Of a DNA stretch of 64,000 bases, positions 12,301 to 24,152 are shown piece by piece (position 1 is the stretch's first letter; the number at the start of each line of letters is the position of its first letter). The stretch is from Macrostomum hystrix. Lineage: Eukaryota > Platyhelminthes > Macrostomidae. The notes beneath the pieces are model-generated. The model did no database searches. It saw only the letters and a program-made list of their open reading frames with translations, and was not told where the DNA came from. The stretch spans positions 775,501 through 839,500 of the forward strand of contig CATNEN010000001.1 of the NCBI GenBank assembly GCA_950097015.1, in the 5' to 3' direction. A program made the position numbers and the translations under genes.

Positions 12301-15300
12301 GTGAGGGATGCTAATGATCTACTGTGAGGGATGCTAATGATCTACTGTGAGGGATGCTAATGATCTACTGTGAGGGATGCTAATGATCTACTGTGAGGGA
12401 TGCTAATGATCTACTGTGAGGGATACTAATGGTGTACTGTGAGAGATGCTAATGGTGTACTGTGAGAGATGCTAATGGTCTACTGTGAGAGATGCTAATG
12501 GTGTACTGTGAGAGATGCTAATGGTGTACTGTGAGAGATGCTAATGGTGTACTGTGAGAGATGCTAATGATCTACTGTGAGGGATACTAATGGTGTACTG
12601 TGAGAGATGCTAATGATCTACTGTGAGAGATGCTAATGATCTACTGTGAGGGATGCTAATGGTGTACTGTGAGAGATGCTAATGATCTACTGTGAGAGAT
12701 GCTAATGGTCTACTGTGAGAGATGCTAATGATCTACTGTGAGAGATGCTAATGATCTACTGTGAGGGATGCTAATGATCTACTGTGAGAGATGCTAATGA
12801 TCTACTGTGAGAGATGCTAATGGTCTACTGTGAGAGATGCTAATGATCTACTGTGAGGGATGCTAATGGTCTACTGTGAGAGATGCTAATGATCTACTGT
12901 GAGAGATGCTAATGATCTACTGTGAGAGATGCTAATGATCTACTGTGAGGGATGCTAATGATCTACTGTGAGAGATGCTAATGATCTACTGTGAGGGATG
13001 CTAATGATCTACTGTGAGAGATGCTAATGATCTACTGTGAGAGATGCTAATGGTCTACTGTGAGAGATGCTAATGATCTACTGTGAGAGATGCTAATAAT
13101 CTACTGTGAGGGATACTAATGGTGTACTGTGAGAGATGCTAATGGTGTACTGTGAGAGATGCTAATGGTCTACTGTGAGGGATGCTAATGATCTACTGTG
13201 AGAGATGCTAATGATCTACTGTGAGAGATGCTAATGATCTACTGTGAGGGATGCTAATGATCTACTGTGAGAGATGCTAATGATCTACTGTGAGAGATGC
13301 TAATGGTCTACTGTGAGAGATGCTAATGGTGTACTGTGAGAGATGCTAATGATCTACTGTGAGGGATACTAATGATCTACTGTGAGAGATGCTAATGGTG
13401 TACTGTGAGAGATGCTAATGGTGTACTGTGAGAGATGCTAATGATCTACTGTGAGGGATACTAATGGTGTACTGTGAGAGATGCTAATGGTGTACTGTGA
13501 GAGATGCTAATGATCTACTGTGAGGGATACTAATGGTGTACTGTGAGAGATGCTAATGATCTACTGTGAGGGATACTAATGGTGTACTGTGAGAGATGCT
13601 AATGATCTACTGTGAGGGATGCTAATGGTCTACTGTGAGAGATGCTAATGATCTACTGTGAGAGATGCTAATGATCTACTGTGAGAGATGCTAATGATCT
13701 ACTGTGAGGGATGCTAATGGTCTACTGTGAGAGATGCTAATGATCTACTGTGAGAGATGCTAATGATCTACTGTGAGAGATGCTAATGATCTACTGTGAG
13801 GGATGCTAATGATCTACTGTGAGAGATGCTAATGATCTACTGTGAGAGATGCTAATGGTGTACTGTGAGAGATGCTAATGATCTACTGTGAGAGATGCTA
13901 ATGATCTACTGTGAGAGATGCTAATGATCTACTGTGAGGGATGCTAATGATCTACTGTGAGGGATGCTAATGATCTACTGTGAGAGATGCTAATGATCTA
14001 CTGTGAGAGATGCTAATGATCTACTGTGAGGGATGCTAATGATCTACTGTGAGAGATGCTAATGATCTACTGTGAGAGATGCTAATGGTCTACTGTGAGA
14101 GATGCTAATGGTGTACTGTGAGAGATGCTAATGGTGTACTGTGAGAGATGCTAATGGTGTACTGTGAGAGATGCTAATGATCTACTGTGAGGGATACTAA
14201 TGGTGTACTGTGAGAGATGCTAATGGTGTACTGTGAGAGATGCTAATGATCTACTGTGAGGGATACTAATGGTGTACTGTGAGAGATGCTAATGATCTAC
14301 TGTGAGGGATACTAATGGTGTACTGTGAGAGATGCTAATGATCTACTGTGAGAGATGCTAATGATCTACTGTGAGAGATGCTAATGATCTACTGTGAGAG
14401 ATGCTAATGATCTACTGTGAGGGATGCTAATGATCTACTGTGAGGGATGCTAATGATCTACTGTGAGAGATGCTAATGATCTACTCTGAGGGATGCTAAT
14501 GATCTACTGTGAGGGATGCTAATGATCTACTGTGAGGGATGCTAATGGTCTACTGTGAGAGATGCTAATGATCTACTGTGAGGGATGCTAATGATCTACT
14601 GTGAGAGATGCTAATGATCTACTGTGAGAGATGCTAATGATCTACTGTGAGGGATGCTAATGATCTACTGTGAGGGATGCTAATGGTCTACTGTGAGAGA
14701 TGCTAATGATCTACTGTGAGGGATGCTAATGATCTACTGTGAGAGATGCTAATGATCTACTGTGAGGGATGCTAATGGTGTACTGTGAGAGATGCTAATG
14801 ATCTACTGTGAGGGATGCTAATGATCTACTGTGAGGGATGCTAATGATCTACTGTGAGGGATGCTAATGATCTACTGTGAGGGATGCTAATGGTCTACTG
14901 TGAGAGATGCTAATGATCTACTGTGAGAGATGCTAATGGTCTACTGTGAGAGATGCTAATGATCTACTGTGAGAGATGCTAATGGTCTACTGTGAGAGAT
15001 GCTAATGATCTACTGTGAAAGATGCTAATGATCTACTGTGAGAGATGCTAATGATCTACTGTGAGGGATACTAATGATCTACTGTGAGGGATGCTAATGA
15101 TCTACTGTGAGGGATGCTAATGATCTACTGTGAGGGATGCTAATGATCTACTGTGAGGGATGCTAATGGTCTACTGTGAGAGATGCTAATGATCTACTGT
15201 GAGAGATGCTAATGGTCTACTGTGAGAGATGCTAATGATCTACTGTGAAAGATGCTAATGATCTACTGTGAGAGATGCTAATGATCTACTGTGAGGGATA

Positions 15301-18300
15301 CTAATGATCTACTGTGAGAGATGCTAATGATCTACTGTGAGGGATGCTAATGATCTACTGTGAGAGATGCTAATGGTCTACTGTGAGAGATGCTAATGAT
15401 CTACTGTGAGAGATGCTAATGATCTACTGTGAGAGATGCTAATGATCTACTGTGAGGGATGCTAATGATCTACTGTGAGGGATGCTAATGATCTACTGTG
15501 AGAGATACTAATGATCTACTGTGAGGGATACTAATGATCTACTGTGGGAGATGCTAATGATCTACTGTGAGGGATACTAATGGTGTACTGTGAGAGATGC
15601 TAATGGTCTACTGTGAGAGATGCTAATGGTCTACTGTGAGAGATGCTAATGGTGTACTGTGAGAGATGCTAATGGTGTACTGTGAGAGATGCTAATGATC
15701 TACTGTGAGGGATACTAATGGTGTACTGTGAGAGATGCTAATGATCTACTGTGAGAGATGCTAATGATCTACTGTGAGGGATGCTAATGGTGTACTGTGA
15801 GAGATGCTAATGATCTACTGTGAGAGATGCTAATGGTCTACTGTGAGAGATGCTAATGATCTACTGTGAGAGATGCTAATGATCTACTGTGAGGGATGCT
15901 AATGATCTACTGTGAGAGATGCTAATGATCTACTGTGAGAGATGCTAATGGTCTACTGTGAGAGATGCTAATGATCTACTGTGAGGGATGCTAATGGTCT
16001 ACTGTGAGAGATGCTAATGATCTACTGTGAGAGATTCTAATGGTGTACTGTGAGAGATGCTAATGGTGTACTGTGAGAGATGCTAATGGTCTACTGTGAG
16101 AGATGCTAATGGTGTACTGTGAGAGATGCTAATGGTGTACTGTGAGAGATGCTAATGGTGTACTGTGAGAGATGCTAATGATCTACTGTGAGGGATGCTA
16201 ATGATCTACTGTGAGGGATGCTAATGATCTACTGTGAGGGATGCTAATGATCTACTGTGAGAGATGCTAATGATCTACTGTGAGAGATGCTAATGGTGTA
16301 CTGTGAGGGATACTAATGGTGTACTGTGAGAGATGCTAATGGTGTACTGTGAGAGATGCTAATGGTCTACTGTGAGAGATGCTAATGGTGTACTGTGAGA
16401 GATGCTAATGGTGTACTGTGAGAGATGCTAATGGTGTACTGTGAGAGATGCTAATGATCTACTGTGAGGGATGCTAATGATCTACTGTGAGGGATACTAA
16501 TGGTGTACTGTGAGAGATGCTAATGGTGTACTGTGAGAGATGCTAATGGTGTACTGTGAGAGATGCTAATGATCTACTGTGAGGGATGCTAATGATCTAC
16601 TGTGAGAGATGCTAATGGTGTACTGTGAGAGATGCTAATGGTCTACTGTGAGAGATGCTAATGGTGTACTGTGAGAGATGCTAATGGTGTACTGTGAGAG
16701 ATGCTAATGGTGTACTGTGAGAGATGCTAATGATCTACTGTGAGGGATGCTAATGATCTACTGTGAGGGATGCTAATGATCTACTGTGAGGGATGCTAAT
16801 GGTGTACTGTGAGAGATGCTAATGGTGTACTGTGAGAGATGCTAATGGTGTACTGTGAGAGATGCTAATGATCTACTGTGAGGGATGCTAATGATCTACT
16901 GTGAGGGATACTAATGGTGTACTGTGAGAGATGCTAATGGTGTACTGTGAGAGATGCTAATGGTGTACTGTGAGAGATGCTAATGATCTACTGTGAGGGA
17001 TGCTAATGATCTACTGTGAGAGATGCTAATGATCTACTGTGAGGGATGCTAATGATCTACTGTGAGAGATGCTAATGGTGTACTGTGAGAGATGCTAATG
17101 ATCTACTGTGAGGGATGCTAATGATCTACTGTGAGGGATACTAATGGTGTACTGTGAGAGATGCTAATGGTGTACTGTGAGAGATGCTAATGGTGTACTG
17201 TGAGAGATGCTAATGATCTACTGTGAGGGATGCTAATGATCTACTGTGAGGGATGCTAATGATCTACTGTGAGGGATGCTAATGATCTACTGTGAGGGAT
17301 GCTAATGATCTACTGTGAGGGATGCTAATGATCTACTGTGAGGGATACTAATGGTGTACTGTGAGAGATGCTAATGGTGTACTGTGAGAGATGCTAATGG
17401 TGTACTGTGAGAGATGCTAATGGTGTACTGTGAGAGATGCTAATGATCTACTGTGAGGGATGCTAATGATCTACTGTGAGAGATGCTAATGGTGTACTGT
17501 GAGAGATGCTAATGATCTACTGTGAGGGATGCTAATGATCTACTGTGAGGGATACTAATGATCTACTGTGAGAGATGCTAATGGTGTACTGTGAGAGATT
17601 CTAATGATCTACTGTGAGGGATGCTAATGATCTACTGTGAGAGATGCTAATGGTGTACTGTGAGAGATGCTAATGGTGTACTGTGAGAGATGCTAATGGT
17701 GTACTGTGAGAGATGCTAATGATCTACTGTGAGGGATGCTAATGATCTACTGTGAGAGATGCTAATGGTGTACTGTGAGAGATGCTAATGGTGTACTGTG
17801 AGAGATGCTAATGGTGTACTGTGAGAGATGCTAATGATCTACTGTGAGGGATGCTAATGATCTACTGTGAGGGATGCTAATGATCTACTGTGAGGGATGC
17901 TAATGATCTACTGTGAGGGATGCTAATGATCTACTGTGAGGGATGCTAATGATCTACTGTGAGGGATACTAATGGTGTACTGTGAGAGATGCTAATGGTG
18001 TACTGTGAGAGATGCTAATGGTCTACTGTGAGAGATGCTAATGGTGTACTGTGAGAGATGCTAATGGTGTACTGTGAGAGATGCTAATGGTGTACTGTGA
18101 GAGATGCTAATGATCTACTGTGAGGGATACTAATGGTGTACTGTGAGAGATGCTAATGATCTACTGTGAGAGATGCTAATGATCTACTGTGAGGGATGCT
18201 AATGGTGTACTGTGAGAGATGCTAATGATCTACTGTGAGAGATGCTAATGGTCTACTGTGAGAGATGCTAATGATCTACTGTGAGAGATGCTAATGATCT

Positions 18301-21300
18301 ACTGTGAGGGATGCTAATGATCTACTGTGAGAGATGCTAATGATCTACTGTGAGAGATGCTAATGGTCTACTGTGAGAGATGCTAATGATCTACTGTGAG
18401 GGATGCTAATGGTCTACTGTGAGAGATGCTAATGATCTACTGTGAGAGATGCTAATGATCTACTGTGAGAGATGCTAATGATCTACTGTGAGGGATGCTA
18501 ATGATCTACTGTGAGAGATGCTAATGATCTACTGTGAGGGATGCTAATGATCTACTGTGAGAGATGCTAATGATCTACTGTGAGAGATGCTAATGGTCTA
18601 CTGTGAGAGATGCTAATGATCTACTGTGAGAGATGCTAATAATCTACTGTGAGGGATACTAATGGTGTACTGTGAGAGATGCTAATGGTGTACTGTGAGA
18701 GATGCTAATGGTCTACTGTGAGGGATGCTAATGATCTACTGTGAGAGATGCTAATGATCTACTGTGAGAGATGCTAATGATCTACTGTGAGGGATGCTAA
18801 TGATCTACTGTGAGAGATGCTAATGATCTACTGTGAGAGATGCTAATGGTCTACTGTGAGAGATGCTAATGGTGTACTGTGAGAGATGCTAATGATCTAC
18901 TGTGAGGGATACTAATGATCTACTGTGAGAGATGCTAATGGTGTACTGTGAGAGATGCTAATGGTGTACTGTGAGAGATGCTAATGATCTACTGTGAGGG
19001 ATACTAATGGTGTACTGTGAGAGATGCTAATGGTGTACTGTGAGAGATGCTAATGATCTACTGTGAGGGATACTAATGGTGTACTGTGAGAGATGCTAAT
19101 GATCTACTGTGAGGGATACTAATGGTGTACTGTGAGAGATGCTAATGATCTACTGTGAGGGATGCTAATGGTCTACTGTGAGAGATGCTAATGATCTACT
19201 GTGAGAGATGCTAATGATCTACTGTGAGAGATGCTAATGATCTACTGTGAGGGATGCTAATGGTCTACTGTGAGAGATGCTAATGATCTACTGTGAGAGA
19301 TGCTAATGATCTACTGTGAGAGATGCTAATGATCTACTGTGAGGGATGCTAATGATCTACTGTGAGAGATGCTAATGATCTACTGTGAGAGATGCTAATG
19401 GTGTACTGTGAGAGATGCTAATGATCTACTGTGAGAGATGCTAATGATCTACTGTGAGAGATGCTAATGATCTACTGTGAGGGATGCTAATGATCTACTG
19501 TGAGGGATGCTAATGATCTACTGTGAGAGATGCTAATGATCTACTGTGAGAGATGCTAATGATCTACTGTGAGGGATGCTAATGATCTACTGTGAGAGAT
19601 GCTAATGATCTACTGTGAGAGATGCTAATGGTCTACTGTGAGAGATGCTAATGGTGTACTGTGAGAGATGCTAATGGTGTACTGTGAGAGATGCTAATGG
19701 TGTACTGTGAGAGATGCTAATGATCTACTGTGAGGGATACTAATGGTGTACTGTGAGAGATGCTAATGGTGTACTGTGAGAGATGCTAATGATCTACTGT
19801 GAGGGATACTAATGGTGTACTGTGAGAGATGCTAATGATCTACTGTGAGGGATACTAATGGTGTACTGTGAGAGATGCTAATGATCTACTGTGAGAGATG
19901 CTAATGATCTACTGTGAGAGATGCTAATGATCTACTGTGAGAGATGCTAATGATCTACTGTGAGGGATGCTAATGATCTACTGTGAGGGATGCTAATGAT
20001 CTACTGTGAGAGATGCTAATGATCTACTCTGAGGGATGCTAATGATCTACTGTGAGGGATGCTAATGATCTACTGTGAGGGATGCTAATGGTCTACTGTG
20101 AGAGATGCTAATGATCTACTGTGAGGGATGCTAATGATCTACTGTGAGAGATGCTAATGATCTACTGTGAGAGATGCTAATGATCTACTGTGAGGGATGC
20201 TAATGATCTACTGTGAGGGATGCTAATGGTCTACTGTGAGAGATGCTAATGATCTACTGTGAGGGATGCTAATGATCTACTGTGAGAGATGCTAATGATC
20301 TACTGTGAGGGATGCTAATGGTGTACTGTGAGAGATGCTAATGATCTACTGTGAGGGATGCTAATGATCTACTGTGAGGGATGCTAATGATCTACTGTGA
20401 GGGATGCTAATGATCTACTGTGAGGGATGCTAATGGTCTACTGTGAGAGATGCTAATGATCTACTGTGAGAGATGCTAATGGTCTACTGTGAGAGATGCT
20501 AATGATCTACTGTGAGAGATGCTAATGGTCTACTGTGAGAGATGCTAATGATCTACTGTGAAAGATGCTAATGATCTACTGTGAGAGATGCTAATGATCT
20601 ACTGTGAGGGATACTAATGATCTACTGTGAGGGATGCTAATGATCTACTGTGAGGGATGCTAATGATCTACTGTGAGGGATGCTAATGATCTACTGTGAG
20701 GGATGCTAATGGTCTACTGTGAGAGATGCTAATGATCTACTGTGAGAGATGCTAATGGTCTACTGTGAGAGATGCTAATGATCTACTGTGAAAGATGCTA
20801 ATGATCTACTGTGAGAGATGCTAATGATCTACTGTGAGGGATACTAATGATCTACTGTGAGAGATGCTAATGATCTACTGTGAGGGATGCTAATGATCTA
20901 CTGTGAGAGATGCTAATGGTCTACTGTGAGAGATGCTAATGATCTACTGTGAGAGATGCTAATGATCTACTGTGAGAGATGCTAATGATCTACTGTGAGG
21001 GATGCTAATGATCTACTGTGAGGGATGCTAATGATCTACTGTGAGAGATACTAATGATCTACTGTGAGGGATACTAATGATCTACTGTGGGAGATGCTAA
21101 TGATCTACTGTGAGGGATGCTAATGATCTACTGTGAGAGATGCTAATGATCTACTGTGAGAGATGCTAATGATCTACTGTGAGAGATGCTAATGATCTAC
21201 TGTGAGGGATGCTAATGATCTACTGTGAGAGATGCTAATGATCTACTGTGAGAGATGCTAATGATCTACTGTGAGAGATGCTAATGGTCTACTGTGAGAG

Positions 21301-23895
21301 ATGCTAATGGTGTACTGTGAGAGATGCTAATGGTGTACTGTGAGAGATGCTAATGGTGTACTGTGAGAGATGCTAATGATCTACTGTGAGGGATACTAAT
21401 GGTGTACTGTGAGAGATGCTAATGATCTACTGTGAGAGATGCTAATGATCTATTGTGAGAGATGCTAATGATCTACTGTGAGAGATGCTAATGATCTACT
21501 GTGAGAGATGCTAATGGTGTACTGTGAGAGATGCTAATGGTGTACTGTGAGAGATGCTAATGATCTACTGTGAGGGATACTAATGGTGTACTGTGAGAGA
21601 TGCTAATGGTGTACTGTGAGAGATGCTAATGATCTACTGTGAGGGATACTAATGGTGTACTGTGAGAGATGCTAATGGTGTACTGTGAGAGATGCTAATG
21701 GTGTACTGTGAGAGATGCTAATGATCTACTGTGAGAGATGCTAATGATCTACTGTGAGGGATGCTAATGATCTACTGTGAGAGATGCTAATGGTGTACTG
21801 TGAGAGATGCTAATGATCTACTGTGAGGGATACTAATGGTGTACTGTGAGGGATACTAATGGTGTACTGTGAGAGATGCTAATGGTGTACTGTGAGAGAT
21901 GCTAATGGTCTACTGTGAGAGATGCTAATGGTGTACTGTGAGAGATGCTAATGGTGTACTGTGAGAGATGCTAATGGTGTACTGTGAGAGATGCTAATGA
22001 TCTACTGTGAGGGATACTAATGGTGTACTGTGAGAGATGCTAATGATCTACTGTGAGAGATGCTAATGATCTACTGTGAGGGATGCTAATGGTGTACTGT
22101 GAGAGATTCTAATGATCTACTGTGAGGGATGCTAATGATCTACTGTGAGGGATACTAATGGTGTACTGTGAGAGATGCTAATGATCTACTGTGAGGGATA
22201 CTAATGGTGTACTGTGAGAGATGCTAATGATCTACTGTGAGAGATGCTAATGATCTACTGTGAGGGATGCTAATGGTGTACTGTGAGAGATTCTAATGAT
22301 CTACTGTGAGGGATGCTAATGATCTACTGTGAGGGATGCTAATGATCTACTGTGAGGGATACTAATGGTGTACTGTGAGAGATGCTAATGATCTACTGTG
22401 AGAGATGCTAATGGTCTACTGTGAGAGATGCTAATGGTGTACTGTGAGAGATGCTAATGGTGTACTGTGAGAGATGCTAATGGTGTACTGTGAGAGATGC
22501 TAATGATCTACTGTGAGGGATACTAATGGTGTACTGTGAGAGATGCTAATGATCTACTGTGAGAGATGCTAATGGTGTACTGTGAGAGATGCTAATGGTG
22601 TACTGTGAGAGATGCTAATGGTGTACTGTGAGAGATGCTAATGATCTACTGTGAGGGATACTAATGATCTACTGCGAGAGATGCTAATGATCTACTGTGA
22701 GGGATACTAATGGTGTACTGTGAGAGATGCTAATGATCTACTGTGAGAGATGCTAATGGTCTACTGTGAGAGATGCTAATGGTGTACTGTGAGAGATGCT
22801 AATGGTGTACTGTGAGAGATGCTAATGGTGTACTGTGAGAGATGCTAATGATCTACTGTGAGGGATACTAATGGTGTACTGTGAGAGATGCTAATGATCT
22901 ACTGTGAGAGATGCTAATGGTGTACTGTGAGAGATGCTAATGGTGTACTGTGAGAGATGCTAATGGTGTACTGTGAGAGATGCTAATGATCTACTGTGAG
23001 GGATACTAATGGTGTACTGTGAGAGATGCTAATGATCTACTGTGAGAGATGCTAATGATCTATTGTGAGAGATGCTAATGATCTACTGTGAGAGATGCTA
23101 ATGATCTACTGTGAGAGATGCTAATGGTGTACTGTGAGAGATGCTAATGGTGTACTGTGAGAGATGCTAATGATCTACTGTGAGGGATACTAATGGTGTA
23201 CTGTGAGAGATGCTAATGGTGTACTGTGAGAGATGCTAATGATCTACTGTGAGGGATACTAATGGTGTACTGTGAGAGATGCTAATGGTGTACTGTGAGA
23301 GATGCTAATGATCTACTGTGAGAGATGCTAATGATCTACTGTGAGGGATGCTAATGATCTACTGTGAGAGATGCTAATGATCTACTGTGAGAGATGCTAA
23401 TAATCTACTGCGAGAGATGCTAATGATCTACTGTGAGAGATTCTAATGATCTACTGTGAGAGATGCTAATGATCTACTGTGAGAGATGCTAATGATCTAC
23501 TGTGAGAGATGCTAATAATCTACTGCGAGAGATGCTAATGATCTACTGTGAGAGATTCTAATGATCTACTGTGAGAGATGCTAATGATCTACTGTGAGAG
23601 ATGCTAATAATCTACTGTGAGAGATGCTAATGATCTACTGTGAGAGATGCTAATAATCTACTGTTAGAGATGCTAATGATCTACTGTGAGAGATGCTAAT
23701 AATCTACTGCGAGAGATGCTAATGATCTACTGTGAGAGATTCTAATGATCTACTGTGAGAGATGCTAATGATCTACTGTGAGAGATGCTAATAATCTACT
23801 GTGAGAGATGCTAATGATCTACTGTGAGAGATGCTAATAATCTACTGTGAGAGATGCTAATAATCTACTGTTAGAGATGCTATTGGTGTACTCTG
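6366..23895. repeat. Giant satellite array, 23-bp monomer, about 760 copies
   Basis: Uninterrupted head-to-tail repeats of a 23-bp unit, core TGATCTACTGTGAGAGATGC then TAA. Variation is confined to a few positions: GATC, GGTC or GGTG before TACTG; GAGAGA, GAGGGA or rarely GAAAGA; GCTAAT, ACTAAT or TCTAAT. Stop codons occur in all frames, so it is non-coding. Higher-order structure is evident: two abutting 5,543-bp blocks (about 10,031-15,573 and 15,574-21,116) and an internal 2,415-bp repeat. The right end (about 23,380-23,895) has its own variants CTGCGAG and TAATAATC. It ends about 260 bp before the GPCR start codon. Confidence 0.98.
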
Positions 23896-24060
23896 AGCAG
23901 CTCTGAACTCGGATTAGGCATCTGACATGTGGTCTATGAAGCCCTGACCAATCGCAGGCAGAGCTGCCTGAACCAAAAGGCTGCTTGTCCATTTCGAATC
24001 CAACCAACCAGGACAGTCCTGTTTGGGCTGATATTGTGGGGAGATGAATTTGCAGAGAGA

Positions 24061-24068
24061 TATAATAG
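24061..24068 (+). promoter_or_regulatory. TATA-like element of the GPCR gene
   Basis: TATAATAG lies 92 bases before the ATG at 24153, in the short unique segment between the satellite and the gene. Transcription would start near 24,090. Inferred from sequence only. Confidence 0.45.
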
Positions 24069-24152
24069 CGAGCATCCGGTTTGCTGACACAAACGCTGAC
24101 AGCGCACAGTACTCTCAGTGATTTTTAGCCTTGATATATTAATCTGAACGCC

